The position numbers and the translations under genes are program-made. From Phycisphaerales bacterium (GTDB lineage: Bacteria > Planctomycetota > Phycisphaerae > Tepidisphaerales > Tepidisphaeraceae), in the NCBI GenBank assembly GCA_028288905.1, contig JAQGHJ010000385.1, forward strand, positions 1-5,909: 5,909 bases of DNA. Reading direction: 5' to 3'. The first letter of the stretch is position 1, and each line of letters starts with the position of its first letter. The notes beneath the pieces were generated by a model. That model was not told where the DNA came from. It saw only the letters and a list, made by a program, of their open reading frames with translations, and did not search any database. Positions 4,620 through 5,909 of this stretch are shown one piece after another.

Positions 4620-5000
4620 TTAACGGTGGATCGGTCGGGCGTCGGGATATCCCGCCGGCCGCGAGCAGACCCGGGCCCGTTCCGGCGGGGCGTGGGCGAC
4701 CCAGAACCGGCTCGGCTCCAACGCGTGGACGACCACCTTCCCCCGCCGGGCCGGTAGGAAGCAGTCGCCGTCCCCGAGCAAGAAGTCGCGCCCGTCCCCA
4801 GCTTGGGTGACCCAGAGGGACCCTACGACGCAGCGGATCCTCAGCCCAGCCGACGGTGCGAACGACATCGTCGCGCCGGTGGCGAACGACACCTCACCCG
4901 CCGGCGGCACAGCCTCACCGGTGGTCGCGGCGGCCGGCCGTCGGTCGCCCCACCACGACAACCCCCACGGGAACGACAACGGTGAAGTGAGTCGGCTCAT
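4620..5000 (-). CDS. DUF2917-like protein, 126 aa
   Basis: Residues about 52-101 match the DUF2917 pattern as I know it. There is a hydrophobic strand (LRIRCVVG), then SLWVTQAGDGRDFLLGDGD with the typical 'G-x-x-W-V-T' followed by 'D-x-x-L-x-x-G', then a basic turn and KVVVHALEPSRFWV. The fold is probably a small cupin-like beta structure, and no enzymatic role is established for the family to my knowledge. The N-terminal 45 residues are low in structure and the C-terminal 20 are Arg/Pro-rich. There is no signal peptide. The ATG at 5000 has a GGAG site 7 nt upstream. The gene is divergent from the MocR-type regulator with a 222-bp gap, so it is a candidate target of that regulator. Confidence 0.8.
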   Translation of the reverse strand: MSRLTSPLSFPWGLSWWGDRRPAAATTGEAVPPAGEVSFATGATMSFAPSAGLRIRCVVGSLWVTQAGDGRDFLLGDGDCFLPARRGKVVVHALEPSRFWVAHAPPERARVCSRPAGYPDARPIHR

Positions 5001-5120
5001 CGGTCTGCTCCGTTCCTACAACGCCCGCGGCGACAGGCGGACCGCACGCGTCCGCTCGCTGCCCTCGGCACTCCCCGTGCGCCGCTGCTGCTTGCCATTC
5101 ACATTTTGCGGGCTAGGGAT

Positions 5121-5148
5121 TTGCCGAACAGGGTCAGTAGACTGTAAT
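5121..5148 (+). promoter_or_regulatory. candidate promoter of the MocR-type gene
   Basis: TTGCCG (5121-5126) and TGTAAT (5143-5148) are 16 bp apart, with 4 of 6 and 5 of 6 bases matching sigma70. The surrounding 5096-5180 is clearly more AT-rich than the rest of the window. The transcript would begin near 5155, giving a leader of about 68 nt. Confidence 0.45.
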
Positions 5149-5182
5149 TGTCACCATCACAGTTTGCGTTTTTCGAACTGTG
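5141..5182. promoter_or_regulatory. operator-like half-sites at 18-bp intervals
   Basis: ACTGT (5141-5145), ACAGT (5159-5163) and ACTGT (5177-5181) begin exactly 18 bp apart, with the middle one inverted. The right-hand pair extends to a perfect 7-bp inverted repeat, CACAGTT (5158-5164) and AACTGTG (5176-5182), with an 11-bp spacer. The first half-site overlaps the candidate -10 and the other two lie around the predicted transcript start. This is a layout suited to autorepression by the regulator encoded just downstream. Confidence 0.5.
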
Positions 5183-5222
5183 CTGGTCGCGTTTGCAACC
5201 GTCTGTGCTGCTGGAGGAGATG

Positions 5223-5909
5223 ATGCCCACCACGACGGTCGAACTCGGCGACACGTTGTACGAGGACGTCGCCAAGCGGGTGTGCCGGCTCATCGAGTCG
5301 GGCACACTGCGGGCCGGCGACAAACTGCCGTCGGTCCGGAAGCTGAGCCAGCAGTTCGGCGTCAGCGTGTCGACGGTGTTGCAGGCGTACCGGCTGCTGG
5401 AGGACCGGGGGCAGATCGAGGCCCGGCCGCAGTCGGGGTACTACGTCCGGACCGGTTTCTGGCACCCGCCGGCCGAGCCGGACATCACCGCCCCGCCACC
5501 CGGCGCGACGCCGGTCCGAATCGCCGACCTCGCCGAGCACGTGATGCTCGAGGCCCGCCGCCCGGACCTCGTCCACCTCGGGGCGTCCACCCACGGGTCC
5601 GACGCGATGCCGGTCCGGCAGCTGAACCGGGTGGCGGCGGCCGTCGCCCGGCGGTCGCCGGGGCTGGCGGCGCACTACTGCGTCACCCCGGGCGACGAGA
5701 TGCTCCGGGTGCAGATCGCTCGCCGGGCGATCGATGCCGGCATCACCCTTTCGCCGGACGAGATCCTGATTACGTCCGGCGCCCAGGAGGCGATGGCGAT
5801 GTGCCTGCGGGCCGCCTGTAGGCCCGGGGACGCGGTCGCGATCGAGTCCCCGAGCTACTACGGGTTGCTCCAACTGCTCGACGTGCTCGGGCTCCGGGCC
5901 GTCGAGGTC
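5223..5909 (+). CDS. MocR-type transcriptional regulator (GntR winged helix plus aminotransferase fold), 3' end outside window
   Basis: The frame is open to the window edge and 229 residues are visible. Residues about 10-76 are a GntR winged helix-turn-helix: LYEDVAKRVCRLIESGTL, then AGDKLPSVRKLSQQFGVSVS with recognition helix VSTVLQAYRLLEDRG, and a wing ending QSGYYV. A Pro-rich linker (about 80-97) leads to a fold-type I aminotransferase domain: VHLGAST, HYCVTPGDEMLRVQIARRAI, ILITSGAQEAMAM (the PLP phosphate-binding turn) and ESPSYYGLL. The PLP-binding lysine would lie beyond the edge. Relatives such as PdxR and GabR use PLP or aldimines as effector signals. ATG at 5223 is preferred over the adjacent ATG at 5220 because GGAGG (5213-5217) leaves 5 nt to it. 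It is divergent from the DUF2917-like gene. The target pathway is not deducible here. Confidence 0.93.
   Translation, partial: MPTTTVELGDTLYEDVAKRVCRLIESGTLRAGDKLPSVRKLSQQFGVSVSTVLQAYRLLEDRGQIEARPQSGYYVRTGFWHPPAEPDITAPPPGATPVRIADLAEHVMLEARRPDLVHLGASTHGSDAMPVRQLNRVAAAVARRSPGLAAHYCVTPGDEMLRVQIARRAIDAGITLSPDEILITSGAQEAMAMCLRAACRPGDAVAIESPSYYGLLQLLDVLGLRAVEV

Noticed and set aside
5180..5821. Rightward 213-codon frame and the leftward 238-codon frame (5157-5873)
   Set aside because: Both are Arg/Gly/Pro-rich shadows of the MocR-type gene, whose true frame is open from 5223 to the window edge.

Overview
The window looks like planctomycete chromosome, most likely Gemmataceae or a close relative. 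The base composition is very GC-rich with strongly GC-biased third codon positions. One protein ends in a PEP-CTERM sorting tail, and another begins with a planctomycete-type 'LE-x-R' N-terminal motif (VESLEGRQFFAA). Both are typical of exported planctomycete proteins. The assignment is inference; there is no rRNA or other phylogenetic marker here.

Layout. (1) 1-494 is essentially gene-free. It holds a possible start of a leftward gene at 18, a 14-bp palindrome, several short hairpins and a striking G-tract array at 131-204. (2) 495-1040 (-) encodes a 181-residue protein of unknown function. (3) 1041-1554 is a divergent control region. It contains three of the four ATAG/CTAT elements of an OxyR operator at exact OxyR spacing, abutting a sigma70-like promoter that points toward ahpC, followed by a long structured leader. 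(4) 1555-2094 (+) is ahpC, a two-cysteine peroxiredoxin of the mycobacterial AhpC type, and 2333-2860 (+) is ahpD, its CxxC-type reductant. They are separated by an element with 44-bp perfect inverted arms. (5) Three leftward genes follow: a PEP-CTERM protein (2907-3575), an 'LEGR' surface-type protein (3877-4425) and a DUF2917-like protein (4620-5000). (6) At 5223 a rightward MocR-type regulator (GntR winged helix fused to an aminotransferase fold) begins and runs off the right edge. Its upstream region carries an operator-like set of half-sites at 18-bp intervals.

How the parts fit together. AhpC and AhpD form a peroxide-reducing pair that works without AhpF: AhpC reduces hydroperoxides and AhpD re-reduces AhpC, in mycobacteria with electrons from the dihydrolipoamide system. 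The OxyR-like operator gives a concrete reason to think the pair is peroxide-inducible, and the divergent 181-residue gene may share that control. The three leftward genes look like separate transcription units. The DUF2917-like gene and the MocR-type gene are divergent and share about 220 bp of regulatory DNA.

No wholly new system is demonstrable from sequence alone. The best leads are the OxyR-type operator serving a divergent unknown gene, the 44-bp inverted-repeat element inside the ahpC-ahpD unit, the G-tract array and the 18-bp-phased operator of the MocR-type gene.
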